Of a stretch of DNA of 60,000 nucleotides, positions 45,554 to 59,404 are shown piece by piece (positions within the stretch are counted from its first letter, which is position 1; the number at the start of each line of letters is the position of its first letter). Source of the stretch: Hydractinia symbiolongicarpus (lineage: Eukaryota > Cnidaria > Hydrozoa > Anthoathecata > Hydractiniidae); the NCBI RefSeq assembly GCF_029227915.1, contig NC_079878.1, positions 19,222,001 to 19,282,000 of the forward strand, in the 5' to 3' direction. The notes beneath the pieces are model-generated. The model saw nothing but the letters and a program-made list of their open reading frames with translations. It was not told the DNA's origin and made no database searches. The translations under genes were made by a program, and so were the position numbers.

Positions 45554-47966
45554 CTAGAAAAATACAACATTTCTTGCAACATAATATATCATTTGCAAAT
45601 AATACTTTTACAAAAATGTTTCGAGGGTGTATAATGGGTCTTACAGTCAGAGTTAAAAGCTTTTAATATGTTTTTATGCTGTCTGAGATGCCTTAAATAT
45701 ACTAAAGGCAAAATTGGACCTGACTGAAGACTGGTAAGTTTTCGATCAGTATGGTTTACTTCCACAGAACATTTGAGTGGACTTTAAATATCAAGGTTTG
45801 TTGGTTTATTCTTCCTTCTCACATTTGAGGATATGGTAACGCCTTTGACACACACTCAGTATATCTAAAATATCTTCAAATCCCAACGAAATTTTTTTTT
45901 TGAACATATGTGTTCTAAAAGATAAACAGGAAGCCCGGGTTTTATAAGAATTTCTGCAAAGAAGCCAATATAGCGTAACAAGTAAGGAAACTTTAAACTA
46001 AATGATTCAACACGAAGTCCAAAACCCGGTTCATACCATGAAGGTAATTCTTGTGCTAATTCGCTTGTTATTTGTCTGCGATAAAAATTATATTTGTTGA
46101 TGAATTGTTATTTGCATGTTATGTGCTTCGAAGTTATTCAACAAATTAGATAAGAACATGCAAATATATTTCAAAACCTTTTTATATCTTGCGAATTGCG
46201 AACACCAAAGCAACACTGATTGATCTTTCTTGATCTGTCTTATGATGTTTTAATAGAAAAAAAATTACTGAGATTTTCTCTGTTAAAGAAAACGAAGCAT
46301 AGAGCATAAAACAGTTATGCCAAAAATTAACAATTTTAGAAGAGGAAAGTTAGAAAAATCGCTGTCTTTAGTCTAATTTCCTTTACGCTGTACGCACTCT
46401 TTGATTCTCTTTAAAGAACAAGTTTTTAGATAATTTTTTTTTGGTTTAACTTCAGTCTTCTTTTTATTATGCGAAACATTAAAAAATGTTGTGTAGAGCA
46501 TATCCTGATCATAAAAATCCATAATTAAAAAGTCAAGTCTTTATTCTTATGAATTCGTGTTCTATTTGATGTAAACAAGTTTTTAAAAAAAATCTTATTC
46601 GCATGCAAAAGAATTAAGTTTTTACATAAGAGTATTAATCGCATTGATGTTTGAAGTATTATGAGATGTTCTTTGAAAAAAATATCACCGCATCTCGAAT
46701 TAAATTTGGTGTTTGTAGTAAAACGTTAGTAACCTTCCTTTTTTTAATACATGTCAAAAGAATAATAGTAATAAAATAAAAACATATGATGCCATTTAGT
46801 TTTACAATATTGAAGCTAAATAGTTAGGCTTGACAAAATATCATAAGAAAGTTTGCTTACAAAGTTGTGAATATGACAAGATGTCTGCTGCATGATTTAG
46901 ATTTTTTTAAGTATTATTAGGCTACTCCCATAAAGGTTTTTTTTAGGAGCAACAATACTATTTATAGTGAAATTAATGTTATCCACGTCTAAGAGCGTAT
47001 TTTAAAGTATTAAATGTGAAACAGACAACTGTTTAAAAGAAAAAGATTTTAAGACCAACATTAAAAATAAAATATATATGTAAACTAAACTATCCAAAAA
47101 TTATTTTGAGAATTTAACACAATAAGAACTCCTCATGTAAAGATAAAAATCTTGTTTAAGTACAGATAATTTATTGCAAAAACAGAAATGAAAAGTCCTT
47201 GCAGGCTAAAAGATTTCGGATTTTTGTTCGTGTTTAATTTTGTTCCCTATACCTAGGTCGCCAGTAGCCTGTTTTATACAGAACTTCTACAATGTTGCTC
47301 CGTTATTTGAAATAAATAGGTATTATCCCGTGGTATTATCTTGAACTTGCAAAATGTTTCATGTAGTACAAATATCCAAAAAGTGATTTGTGAAAATAAA
47401 TACTTAACATTGATAAGAAAGAAACGAAGAAGCTTTCAGCTTATCAATTTGTTTGTGATGTAAACATAGCTTTAATATTTTGTTATAATAATTATTTTTA
47501 AATTATTGTATACTTTTGTTTTGTTACTTAGCAACGTTAAATTTGCAATTGTTGTGTTTATACGCTCTGTCATGAGAGAACTTTGTGTCCTTTTCTTATT
47601 CCTTTTTCAATACGTGAACCAATCAGATAATTCTATGAAAATCTTTGGGTTTCCAGACTTTAAAAAAATGTATTGACTATTTGATTTTTTGTGTTTCTCT
47701 TTTGCTAGCTGAATAAACACAACTATATGCACGTCAAGATTTTTTTTACTTAAATGCATATATAGTGGAGTGTTACTATTTTTAATAATATCTCTCGTAG
47801 ACGGGAGTTAGATATACATAAACATGTCTATTTAAATATTGAGTTTTTCCTCATCTAAAAGATGAAATAAAGAACAAAAACATGACGTCATTCTTCTTAT
47901 CAAATCCTGAAAAGCCGAAACAATATTATTAGCAATCTCCTTGAAACTAAAAATCAAAAAATGCAA
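45554..47966. other. AT-rich stretch, no gene seen (copy B)
   Basis: Copy of 11,107-13,519; one substitution noticed (11356 t, 45803 g). Confidence 0.65.
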
Positions 47967-48222
47967 ACTGTCAGCAAGGGATTTGCCTGCTCTCTCTCCC
48001 TTTGTTCAGTCTGCAATAGATTTGCATGCTCTTTCTTTATCTGTGAGAGTTTAGTTGACATGTATGCTCTCTTCCATCTTTGAGCAATTTAGTCAGTAAG
48101 GGGTTGACACGCCCTCTCTCCATCCGTGAGAGATTCAGTCTAAGAGATTTGCATGCTCCCTCCCATCTTTAAGATATTAGTCAGCTATGGCTTTGCATGC
48201 TCTTTTTAATTTTAAGAAAATC
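47967..48222. repeat. Degenerate minisatellite (copy B)
   Basis: Copy of 13,520-13,775. The 21-bp duplication follows at 48,323-48,364. Confidence 0.6.
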
Positions 48223-48786
48223 CTTCAGCAATGAGAATGAAACTCAAAACGATTGTTTGATTATTCATTTATTTACTTATTTCAGCCTGATCAGTTTTAT
48301 GCTTACAAGTTGCTTCGTTTTTGAAGGATGTGAGCCTCGTATTGAAGGATGTGAGCCTCGTATTGCTTTAAAATACACTGTTATTTGAGCATTTTTGGAT
48401 GGCGATCGCACACGACGATTATTTTACGATGTTCTTTTTAAATAAAATCTCTTTGTGTCAACTTTTACCTCACCTGAATCTCCGCAGGAGGCTTTTTGGC
48501 GCACCAGGATGCTTGTACATAGTTGAGAATAGAAACATTGTAGCTATATAAAATAACTATTTATGATAAAGGATAATCATATCCTATATATTTATAATCA
48601 TTACAAAAAAGTTTTATTTCGCATGTACGTTATTTCTGTACAAAATTTTATCACTTTCGCGGGCAGAAACATTCGTGTATCAAAAAAAACAAAATTTTGA
48701 AAAACGTTCGCGAATGAGCAAAAAATAAGATTTTTATATATTTTTTTGCTCTGTTTAAAGTAAAAAAATAGAACTGATTGTTTTTC

Positions 48787-49462
48787 CTTTAACTTCCCAC
48801 TCAGAATCAGTTTCGTCAAAGGTTTTTCTATCTTCACCCAATGTACCGTTGCACTTTGCTACCACATAATAATTCAAATTCTTCTACCGTAACATCAGAA
48901 ACGGCTAGTAGATGACTATTCATTTGCCTGTCATACCTCCTTGCTGTCATCATCACCCAACATTGGGTCGATGTCACGGCAAGGATTTATGCATGTCATC
49001 TTCAGTCAGCCGAGCTTAATAGGATCTCAAACATAGCAAAACCTTTCCAACCATCGATAATGTCTTTTCCTTTCCCTTCACGAACCCGGGAATGCGTTTG
49101 ACTGTTTTGCCGTCAAAACAGTACACGAAAAAGGAAAAAATTGTAGGACATTCACCTAAGGAGATTTCAAGGGTAACCAAATACCTTTTGAATCGTGATT
49201 TCACTATTTTGTAAATTATCTTACCGATAGTGCAAGGAGGGCTAGAAATTCATACGAAGTCGTGGTTACTTCACGTGCAACAACGCTACAATCAAAGCTG
49301 ACTGCCCGTTTTATGGAATTGGCCACGGATCTTTATATTAAGCCTGCAGAAAACAGAGCCATTGACAACCTTTTTAATTTTGTAATGACTTTACCCCCAA
49401 TCGTGAACAATCCACCTGTTTTAGGTCAAAAAGAAAGCTGCGACAAGTACCGGAGGAAATAA
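48787..49462. pseudogene. Decayed repeat-encoded gene fragments, member 1 (copy B)
   Basis: Copy of 14,340-15,015 with the same stops and frame breaks. Confidence 0.5.
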
Positions 49463-49896
49463 ACATATTAGAGAAATGTTTAGAATGGCAAAAGTTATTG
49501 TAGTAATAGATTGATAGACTATGTATGTAGTATGTATGTAGGTATATATCGCATAAAAAGGTATAGTTACAAAAGTTTCCATAGACTTATATAATATACG
49601 TAACATAATACATATATACATATATAATATACGTAACATATACATGCAATACCACGGATTAATTGCAACTTTCCTTACTAAGCCAGTATTTGACAAAAAC
49701 TTTTGCGTTTACTGATTTTCGAAACAAATTTCCCGGAAAGAACTTTCGCAAATTCAAAATAAGGTTCATATTCGCGTGAAAAACTTTCGCGAATGGGTAA
49801 AATCCAAGAAAAAAAATGCATTCGTTAAATCACATCTCGGGTATTTACTGTAATCAAAAATGTATAAAATATACAAGGTTAGGCTAAGTAAATTTA

Positions 49897-50291
49897 ATTA
49901 TCTCCCTCTTCCCATTCTGAGTCAGTATCGTCGTCACTTTCTTGTATCTTGCTTCCACATAACACTTCAAATTTCTCAACTGTGACATCACAAATTGCTA
50001 AGAGATGGCTATCATCAGATTGCCCAACATAATTACTCAGCATCGGATCTATATCTTGGAAAGGATCAATCGATGGCATTTTGCCTGAACCGAACAAAAC
50101 CAACAGAAGACATAGCGGTTGGAAATCTGTTCAATTTCGTCATGATGTTGCCGCCTACAGTCGTTACACCGCAAGCCCCCGGCAAAAGGAAGAAAAAGAC
50201 TGCATCCAGAAGCACTACTGTTTCAAATAATCGGGACACCCGAGAAATGCTCGCAGCTCCAAAGAAGAAAAAACACCAAGTGTTATTGTAG
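49897..50291. pseudogene. Decayed repeat-encoded gene fragments, member 2 (copy B)
   Basis: Copy of 15,450-15,844. Confidence 0.5.
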
Positions 50292-51119
50292 TTGACGACG
50301 ATTAAAGTAGAAACAAGAAGCCCAGCGGCTTTAAGATTTCCGTCATTAGTCTGAAAGATTTTGAAATTCAAAATAGACCTTGAAAACGGAGAAATATGGG
50401 GTAAACAAATCACGAGTATCACAATTCTCAACTATTTTTTTAACTAACCTACAATGTTAAAATACAACTCAATAAATAAAAAATAAAAATTTTACATAGC
50501 TATATGAAGTATTCTAAAATAACAGTTAAAACTTTAACTGGATATTTTTAAAAGTGATCAGGAAAATTTTGGAAATTCCAGAATACAAAAATCTTGCTAC
50601 GTAAAAACTTGACGATTCGAATATAATAACTTCTGAACGAGCTCAATTTGAATGATGAAGTAGTTCATTGTTTATTAATTCAGCAATAAATACATACATA
50701 TTACTATTTCAGTATTTAAGGCTTCAAAATTTACTCTCTTGTTGAAAATTTTTGAAAATGCTGGTGGTGCATGGTTTGATAACAGCTGACCTGAAAAAGA
50801 AAGTATGTTATAAAAATAAGAAACATGAATACAATTTTACCATAAACTGCATTAAAACCAGGTTGTTTAAATATTGTCTCTTTTTTAACCTCTCTTTGCC
50901 TCTTTGATTTAAAAAGGGAATTTAATACAAAGATACAAATCCATGCGATATGATGCACAAGTATATTTAGTGAGATTTTTAAAAATCAAGTCATTTCTAA
51001 GAAATCTTAGAAAAATATTTTGTGATACTTTGGGTTGATCTCAAGAAAGATTTTCAAGCAAATTAGACATAAGGAGAACTGATAATTAGCCAGTAACAGA
51101 ATAGTTAGCCGTTTTTAAT

Positions 51120-51317
51120 GGCGCCATAGCTTGGTGGTTATAACTCTGGCACTTTGTGCGGGAGAACAGGGTTCGATTCCCCTTGGCGGCAATTCAATAT
51201 TGGTGAGTGAATGCTACCATAGCCCTGGACTAGGACTCCCATCTAAGCTATGACCTTTCCTGGAAATAATAGACAGGATTTGTAAGGGTAGCCATATAAA
51301 ATATACAGACATTCTAC
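51120..51317 (+). mobile_element. tRNA-derived SINE-like element (copy B)
   Basis: Copy of 16,673-16,870; the A-box-like and B-box words are unchanged. Confidence 0.65.
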
Positions 51318-51546
51318 TTATCTATGCAGAATGATTATATATACGGTGCGTACAGTATAATTAGCTGCTTATACAGCTACTTATACGATATATATCTTTT
51401 TACTTAAATTTTCACTTTTCTCCGTTATCGATCTCCCCATAGCCATCTATATTTATATAGATCAACATAAAGTTGTGCTTCAATTAAAACCAAGAAAAAG
51501 AACAAGAAACGATTTTGCAAAAAAGATATAATTTTACTGTAGCTTG

Positions 51547-51604
51547 CAGTACATATGTCGTCTATATTATTAGAGCAGTACATATGTCGTCTATATTATT
51601 AAAC
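51547..51604. repeat. 29-bp direct duplication (copy B)
   Basis: Copy of 17,100-17,157. Confidence 0.85.
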
Positions 51605-51674
51605 AACAAAACTATTCTGATTTCAAGGAAAAACATGACGCAGCTAGCTGTAAAGAACACGAAGAAGCTTTAAG

Positions 51675-51855
51675 TTGTTTAATAAACAAAAACATGCTTG
51701 TCGCATAATTTTTTGTTTAGACAGATATGCACCAACACAACACTTATTTCTTCAAATTGGAGCTTTGAACATTTATCAATTAAATATGCATCAAGTTTTA
51801 CTTCTCATGTACAAGATGAAACAAAACATAACACCAAAATTGTTTACTAACCAAT
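51675..51855 (+). mobile_element. LINE reverse-transcriptase tail, left half (copy B)
   Basis: Copy of 17,228-17,408, cut by the ISL2EU element at the same AT. Confidence 0.75.
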
Positions 51856-52046
51856 AGACGATATCGCAGTTGCCGTAAAATTTGAACTGCGCAAAGCATT
51901 CTGGGATTGTTCTGGGGATGAAAATAAACAGCGAAGCGATTTTACGGTCTTTCACAGCGTTGCCTTGAGTAAAGAAAGATATCGATTACATTATTCGTAC
52001 ATTATTACATTATTAGCAAGATATATTTTATTGAATTTGGACCGTT

Positions 52047-53257
52047 ATGGGTAAAAATGATTACTGTGCTGTATATGGATGCAGTAATGGAAGAAACAGT
52101 CCCGATAAGTGAGTTTAATATATATAACTCTCCCACACTAGCTAGCTAGCTGGCAAAGCAAGTTCTACAAATATTCAATGACAGTGTTTTCTATGTTTGT
52201 TTGAACTATTTGTGGTTTATCAGTCTATTTCAGCTCTTTGGATGCTTGATAACTCAAGTCATACAAATACCCATGCTAGGAATTTTGCTTAAATGCTTCA
52301 TTTTTAATCTGTCTTCTTTTATTTTCACTTCTTCAGGTTGATCATAATGTCTCATGTTGGCATTCTACGATGGCATTCTCCTAAAACTGAGAAAGATGCT
52401 AAAAGCTTGGAGAAGGCTTTGAATCGGGGTGGTAAATTCAAAATCTCTATGTCAACGAAAGTTTGCTCGAACCATTTTGCTGCTGGGTATTGTTCCGATA
52501 TATGCAGAATACCGACGTTATATATGAAAGGTTATCAATCAAATCCGACGAAACGTTCACTACCAACTGAAAGATCTTCACTTTTACCACCACCTAAAGC
52601 ACGGCAAGTTTTTCGTGATGGATCTGATGACTTGAATTTATGCGACGTACCATCACAAACACCTTTTTTGAACGGCCATGATTATGACAACGCCATAGAT
52701 AATGAACAATGTTCTCGTAGTAAAATTTATGAAAATTGTGATTCGTGCACTTCGAAGCAAAACAAAACTGTTACCATTATACGTCAACAAATAAAAAACA
52801 AGCTCAAACGTATTCTTCATACAAATCTAAAAATACTTGGAAAAAACTGTTGTCGATCACACCTTGTGGAACAATTTCGTTCATTTCAAAATGCTATGGT
52901 GGGTGTGCTTCAGATCGGTATATAACAGAAACTTGTGGCATTCTTGAGAAAATTAACCCCGGTGACAACTTGATGGCAGATAAAGGTTTTAATATAAGTG
53001 ATCTGTTGGTTGGAAGAGGATCAAAATTGATTATTCCTCCGTTCTTGAAGGATAAAATTCGTTTTACCAGAAAAAACTGCAATCGAACCTCTAATATAGC
53101 TAAGGCTAGAATACACGTGGAAAGGGCAATAGCTCGAATCAAAGACTTTCGTATACTCCAAGGTGCAATACCAGTTACAATGAAAGATTTATTGGATGAT
53201 ATTTTTGTCATTTGTGCTGCCATCACTAACTTAGCTCCACCTCTTGTGCCATTGTAA
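52047..53257 (+). pseudogene. THAP/DDE transposase of ISL2EU, internally deleted (copy B)
   Basis: Same two exons, same frameshift and same loss of the first catalytic Asp as at 17,600-18,810. The translated parts are identical. Confidence 0.88.
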
Positions 53258-53922
53258 ATGTTTTAACCTTAGGTATTTTCAAGAAAAAAAATTGTTAATA
53301 TATTCCATTGTGTGATCTTTCACGTCCTACATTTGTTCACGTCCTACTTTCGTGGTTACAGAATTTTCAAACTTGTCTGAGAATCTTATTTTTTTCCTTG
53401 GAAATCTCAATCGATTCTCGAAATATGCAAAACTTTGATTCAGCTTGCGCTTGTCTTGTTTATATTTTATAAAGTCCCGTAATTCTCGTCTTAGTTTAAA
53501 CCAATCAGAGCGCGACATTCATTTCTTTTAGACCAATCAGATAATACGGTAAGGCTCGGCGCCGTGGAAATCAAAACAACTCAGGCCGACTTCTCAAACT
53601 GCCGAGACATAATGTCTCGTATTATTTTTTATTCAGCCAATCAGGACAAGGCTTTTATATTTGAACCAATCATGACAGCGCGCAGTTCGATAACGAGAAA
53701 TAAGTTGCGTAATATGATCTCAGCGAGAATCAACGACTGGAAGGTTAAGAATATAGAAAGGCTAACGCAAGGCGTTCACGGTAAAGTTCGGTCCATATGA
53801 GTAAATATAGGAATCATAAACTAAGTAAGAATCAAAAGGGGTTGAGGAAATAATGTCATAATATGTTCAGAGCTTTTTACTTCAAAATATTAACAAAAAA
53901 ATGATGTACAAGAAGTTTCTTT

Positions 53923-56196
53923 TCATGAGGTATTAGATAAAGCAATAGTAACATGATCAACAATATCTGCGACAGTCTCCTTCACTTCTTTCTCCACATG
54001 CAATGTATAGCATAAGTCTCTAGTATATATTTCAGGTAGTATCAACTCCTTATACACGACTGTGGCTTTTCGAACAGCCATATCATAAAACTCTTTGTCA
54101 AACATAATCCTTTCAACAAAACTGTCTTTCGTGGTGCAAAGAAAAAAATCACACCAGTTCCTTCCGGTTGCATGCATTTGGCACTGCATCTGATAAAAAT
54201 ATGTATGTTTACGTTTTAATTTAATATCTACGCCAACAATTTCCAAACATGAATCCTTCTTCGAGGCATACTCAGGTATATTCAATCCAAGATGAGTCCA
54301 AGGACACTTAATTTCTAATAAGCCAGGATCATGACAACTACAACTAACTAATCCATCGGGGCTTGCACCAATAAATGGATATGCCATATCAATAAAAAAT
54401 CCAGGTTCCATAACTTTGAAGTGTCGATGAGATTTTTTCATGTTCTTCTCGTATATCTTTCTGGCGACAGGTTCATTATTTATGCCCCATCGACATGCTT
54501 TCGATTGATATTTTGAATCATAGTAACCGCAAACTTTAGATATCAAAGTACGTGTTTTCTTGGGGTTTATAATATCAAAGTTATTATCAACTTTTATACA
54601 ACAGTCTTTAAACTTTGATGCTGTGACACGATCACGTCGGTATTCAAACCATGATACATCCTTGCTTTGATTAGATGTAAGTTCTTGAACAAGAAGTTGC
54701 TGTGCAGGACTAATTTTCAAATGGCTAGTAAAATTTTCAAAGGATGTCGTACCAACTTTTTCAAAATTTTGTTGAACCGTCATAGGTGTTTCAACATGTT
54801 CTGTTTCTGAAATTTCTACAACATTCGATATAATTTCTCCATCCGCATTATCATGGTGACAACGTTTACGCATCAACTGTACGATGCCACAATTTCCATT
54901 CGTAACATCTGCTAATGCGTCAATATCTTTCTCGTAAAGTAAATCTGTACTACGATCGTTCACATGTCTTGGATCATAATGAAATCTATTTTGTCCATAG
55001 CTTTCATTGGGACTTAAAATTTTTTCAGCTTTTGGTTTTTTTATTGTGATGTTATTTAATATATCAGGGACATGCAATTTTAGCTGCTTCTTGGACGGAA
55101 CACTCCACTGCTGCTTCTTTGATGTACATGTTTGATTATGTCCCAGTCTCACTTCTCGCTCAATGTACCAAAGTAAACCACCAACATGTTTGCACACACC
55201 TGATACTCTAAAAAAAATTGATAATATTTCATATGCTTGAATTTTTTTTTCAACTATACCTGCAAAAAAAAATTGTATTTTGGCTCTACAATAACAGGTT
55301 ACAAAATTGTTAAAATAAACGTACCCGGCAGTGCAACTACAATCACCAGTAATTACATCACCAAAATCTTTGTGCAAGCAAACCCACACAGAATAAGGAT
55401 CTTTAGATAATTTCTGTTCTGGAAGACATGAACCACGTACAAAACAATAACGAATGTTCGGACTTATCATGTGTGTCATGACATTCGATACATGACCGGA
55501 CTGTAACAACGAATTTCCTCCCTTGAAGGCTTTGCCAGCATTGTTTTTTTCTAAATACTCGGTAACATTGTTATTTAACGTATCAGGCAGATTTATGGGT
55601 GCTTCTACCCAATCATTTTTCAATGTAGTGGGATCGGGCAGTCTCATCAAACCATTCTCTAATAGCAGCTTAGCAGAAACGTCCCTCTTAATTTGTTCTT
55701 TCTCTTCCTGAATATTGGTTGCTGATACTGCAAGATTCAATTTATAAGCTCCGAAGGCATTTTCCACTAATCTGCATTTATTTCCAGTTCGGTTGATGTT
55801 TCTGTCTCCTAAAAATTCTTGTAGATGAGACATCGTCCATGTTTCAAAATCGGCTTTGCACATTCCTTCTTTTATGTTTGGGTATCTCAACGTAGGATCA
55901 CGAGGTGTGCTTGCTGTTACCCCAGGAATGGGTTTTCGTATAGGCGACAAAAGTATAGCTGCTGAAGGAGCAGCAGCATCAGTGTCATCTTGATTTTCCT
56001 TCACCGTCATTGTTGATGAAAGCTGAATATAGTTTAATTTTTTCCAAGTTAAAATGACTGTTTCTAGAACTTTCTGTTTTTTGGCATTTGTCAATCCCTT
56101 TAACTTCCCACTAATCTTCAAAAACAACTTTAATTCAGACAACTTCCAAGCAGCGAAGTTACAAGCTACATCATGCCCAGCTTTCAAACTTTTCAC
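53923..56196 (-). CDS. SWIM-finger/YqaJ-nuclease protein of ISL2EU (copy B)
   Basis: The 757-codon frame is identical in protein sequence to 19,476-21,749. The likely in-frame intron is at 55,208-55,324. All SWIM Cys/His and YqaJ acidic/Lys positions are kept. Confidence 0.92.
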   Translation of the reverse strand: MKSLKAGHDVACNFAAWKLSELKLFLKISGKLKGLTNAKKQKVLETVILTWKKLNYIQLSSTMTVKENQDDTDAAAPSAAILLSPIRKPIPGVTASTPRDPTLRYPNIKEGMCKADFETWTMSHLQEFLGDRNINRTGNKCRLVENAFGAYKLNLAVSATNIQEEKEQIKRDVSAKLLLENGLMRLPDPTTLKNDWVEAPINLPDTLNNNVTEYLEKNNAGKAFKGGNSLLQSGHVSNVMTHMISPNIRYCFVRGSCLPEQKLSKDPYSVWVCLHKDFGDVITGDCSCTAGYVYFNNFVTCYCRAKIQFFFAGIVEKKIQAYEILSIFFRVSGVCKHVGGLLWYIEREVRLGHNQTCTSKKQQWSVPSKKQLKLHVPDILNNITIKKPKAEKILSPNESYGQNRFHYDPRHVNDRSTDLLYEKDIDALADVTNGNCGIVQLMRKRCHHDNADGEIISNVVEISETEHVETPMTVQQNFEKVGTTSFENFTSHLKISPAQQLLVQELTSNQSKDVSWFEYRRDRVTASKFKDCCIKVDNNFDIINPKKTRTLISKVCGYYDSKYQSKACRWGINNEPVARKIYEKNMKKSHRHFKVMEPGFFIDMAYPFIGASPDGLVSCSCHDPGLLEIKCPWTHLGLNIPEYASKKDSCLEIVGVDIKLKRKHTYFYQMQCQMHATGRNWCDFFLCTTKDSFVERIMFDKEFYDMAVRKATVVYKELILPEIYTRDLCYTLHVEKEVKETVADIVDHVTIALSNTS

Positions 56197-56421
56197 ACCA
56201 AACGTTTGTAGTAAACATTTGTATCACCATCTAAGTTGAAAGTACTTTCATTTTTATTCAATTCCATCGATGTATTTATAGAAATCTCAGTAACACAGCT
56301 CTGCTCATATGAAAATCAATATTAAAATGGCTACTCTCACAGCGCTAGATAATGTTTATCCCCAGAACGATCCCAGAATGCTTTGCGCAGTTCAAATTTT
56401 ACGGCAACTGCGATATCGTCT

Positions 56422-56899
56422 ATTTAGTTTAATACAACATAAATATGATACTAGGTTTTCAAAAAATAATTATCAAGTGCCAAAGATTTTATTAAAATCT
56501 TGTACGTTTTCAATTAGACATAGGGGACCATACCTATGGAATAAATTTTTATCTGATGATTTTAAAACAAACTCAACTCTTAATATTTTCAAGAAAAATG
56601 TGAAAACAAAATTATTAACGACTGATCTTATAGAAATTTGTAAATATTTTTAGATGCACACTCTCACATAGACCTTTGTAAATTTAACTAGTCTTTTTAT
56701 GGAATATATATAGTTAGAATATTGCTTTAATATATAAGTATTATTTTAACTCTCTCTTTCTTTTTGCTTAACAGCGGGGCTTGGTGATAAGGCAATTTGT
56801 GCCTTCTTTTTGCGCCGGCCATTTTTGTATATATTACAAGATATTTTGACCTGTAACATTTATATAACGGCGAAATATACCTATAACCTATAACCTAAC
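56422..56899 (+). mobile_element. LINE reverse-transcriptase tail and 3' end, right half (copy B)
   Basis: Copy of 21,975-22,452; open frame to 56,653, then a 3' UTR and CCTATAA repeats. Confidence 0.78.
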
Positions 56900-57596
56900 C
56901 AAATAGCTGAATTATTTACTCAGTGTTTTATTAATACATTTTTTTTTACTATTTCCTAAAAATATAGGCCTTAATGCATAATGACATGATTTTACTTTAA
57001 CACCAATTTTGCTGAGCCAGCAGAAATTTCTATTTAAATTTTTTTCATAAGCAAGAAAAAATTCGGCTTCTCGAGCTCCAACTTTTTACAATCTCGCTAT
57101 TTTTCATCAGCTTCTGTTTTTAAATGAACCTTGGGTTAACCCTGTTAAAACGGTGTACGGAGTTTTTTTGTTCATTCATATTTTTTGAACAATAGCCTCT
57201 CACCAAGTATGTCTGAAAATTTTAAAGTAAAACGAAAATGCTATTAAAGTTAAAGCTCGTGCAGTGTAGCATAATGAAAATCGTCTTAAATTTCTACATA
57301 ATGCGCCATCTTTGTTGTTATTAACGTTTGTCTTTAATAATTAATCATTTCTTTCTGTACAATTTCGCAAGCGCGTAGACTTAAACTATAATCGGCAGAA
57401 CTAATAAATTATTCCTGAATTATGTTAAAGAGTAATTGTTGAGGCTGAATATTTTTGGTCAAAGATAATAGTATTTTAGCTATAAAATCGTGACAAGTGT
57501 GTTATAACAAAAAATATGGATATATAGTCTAAAAAATAATCTTTTGTAACTCATAATGTAAAAAAAAAAATTTCTATTTTTAAAAGGGTTACTGCA

Positions 57597-57952
57597 ACCT
57601 TAAAGGCTACGGAACGGCTGTTGGTTTTCGACTCTAGTGACTTTCACGAAAGTCGAGCTGTAGGCGGTGAAAAACAAACTGGCTATTTTTCTGGCATGTA
57701 TGTAGTAATTTACAGACTCGAACATATGGAAATATCTAGAATTTTTATCTTCTTTAGTTTTTGTCATGTTTTCATCCAGAATGAGTGTCGCTGAAATATT
57801 TCGTTATAATATACTTTTTGAAAAAAAATATTGAACCAGCGAGCAAAGTGCGCTGGTCCGTTCATTGCGCAAAACGCGTTTGCCGGATTTTTAATATATG
57901 CGCGGGATATACGAAATGTGAACATTTCAACCGGTTCGTAGCCCCTTTAAGG
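57597..57952. mobile_element. Small MITE-like element (copy B)
   Basis: Copy of 23,150-23,505 with the same inverted ends. Confidence 0.55.
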
Positions 57953-58425
57953 TGATAAAAAATGACGTTGGGTAGGAAATGAATTTTTTTGTGGTCAGAA
58001 TACTGACTGCGCTTTTTCATTAGTTACTTCTATTGTTCTTTACTCACCTGATAAATATTGGAAAATCCTTTGTTTTAAGCCCGAATGGCGTAACCCAGTC
58101 AATCAAATATATTTAATTCTCGTATTATTTTGGAGGGCAAGATGTGACCACCTGGCTAGATGATGCATACATCAAGCTCTGGTAGTGGTACGAATGATAG
58201 TGACGAATTAACTGGTGATTATGCCTGACCTCAACCTCGTTCTCAGGGCATTTTGCTTTGTTGATGAAGTTGGCAATAACGGCTTAGGGGCCACAAGACC
58301 CAGGGGACGAGGTTGACTTGACCTCACTTAGTTAAAAAAACTTTTTTTCACGCACTTGTTTTATTCGCAAAGGTGTGGAAAAATATAACATTTATTGTCG
58401 CCTAAATAAAAGTACATGCTGACCT

Positions 58426-58608
58426 CTTCGATGTTCAATTTAAACAGGACTTCAGTTTAATTGTGTGACAAAACTATGGTGAACAAAAGTTGTGTTGAAG
58501 TTAGTGAAATGTATATCTTCGATGTTCAATTTAAACAGGACTTCAGTTTAATTGTGTGACAAAACTATGGTGAACAAAAGTTGTGTTGAAGTTAGTGAAA
58601 TGTATATC
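58426..58608. repeat. Two tandem 91-bp units (copy B)
   Basis: Copy of 23,979-24,161. Confidence 0.92.
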
Positions 58609-59404
58609 AGGGAGTTGATTATGCAAGTCCTTCATATTTAATTCCTACTAAATTTAACTTAAGCAATAAGTAATAATCAATAGTGTAAAAAAGCCTTTTT
58701 TTCGCCCTCAATATTAAAGACCTTATATTTAAATATTTTGTGATAAAAGTTCGAATTCCCGTTAAAATGGTTTTAGCACCCAATTTTAATAAAAGTTCTC
58801 TAGTTTCATTTGTAGCTTAATACCTAAAATTCAAGTTTACCATTCGCGAGTTAAAGTTCATTTCATATTTGCTTGAAAATGTGCTACGAATTTGAAAAAT
58901 CTTGATAGGTTCTTAAAATTTTGGACTTAAAATTTTAACTTATTACTATCTCGCTTGCTGTTATCTTCCTTAAAACATATATAAACGTATGTATAAAAAC
59001 GCAGAACACACACACAAAAAACAGATTGTGCGTTACTTTCTACTTTGTATAAAATTGTAAAATGGGTGTTTCCCTCTTGCTGATGTTCCATAGATATAGT
59101 AACAATTTAGTTCATGCAGTGGCTGATCTTGTTAAGCTTCACATCATGAATGCACAGGGTGGTGTATTTAAAAATTTTAAAAAAGCATATAGAGTTAAAA
59201 ATGTTTTTTGGCTACTGAGTTTGGCATTTTTAAGCATTTTACATAAATTTGATTATTTCGTTACTATAAATAAGTTCGATAACAACAATTACTTGTTTTA
59301 GAGCTACTTGATGACGTCATAATTTTTTTTATAAAATATTAAAAAAATAATTAGACCAAACTTGGTTTTATCGTGTATAAATCAAAAAGAAAACACTGTA
59401 TTTA

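Larger units (their letters stand above)
51856..56421 (+). mobile_element. ISL2EU DNA transposon (copy B)
   Basis: Copy of 17,409-21,974, with AT flanks at 51,854-51,855 and 56,422-56,423. Confidence 0.9.
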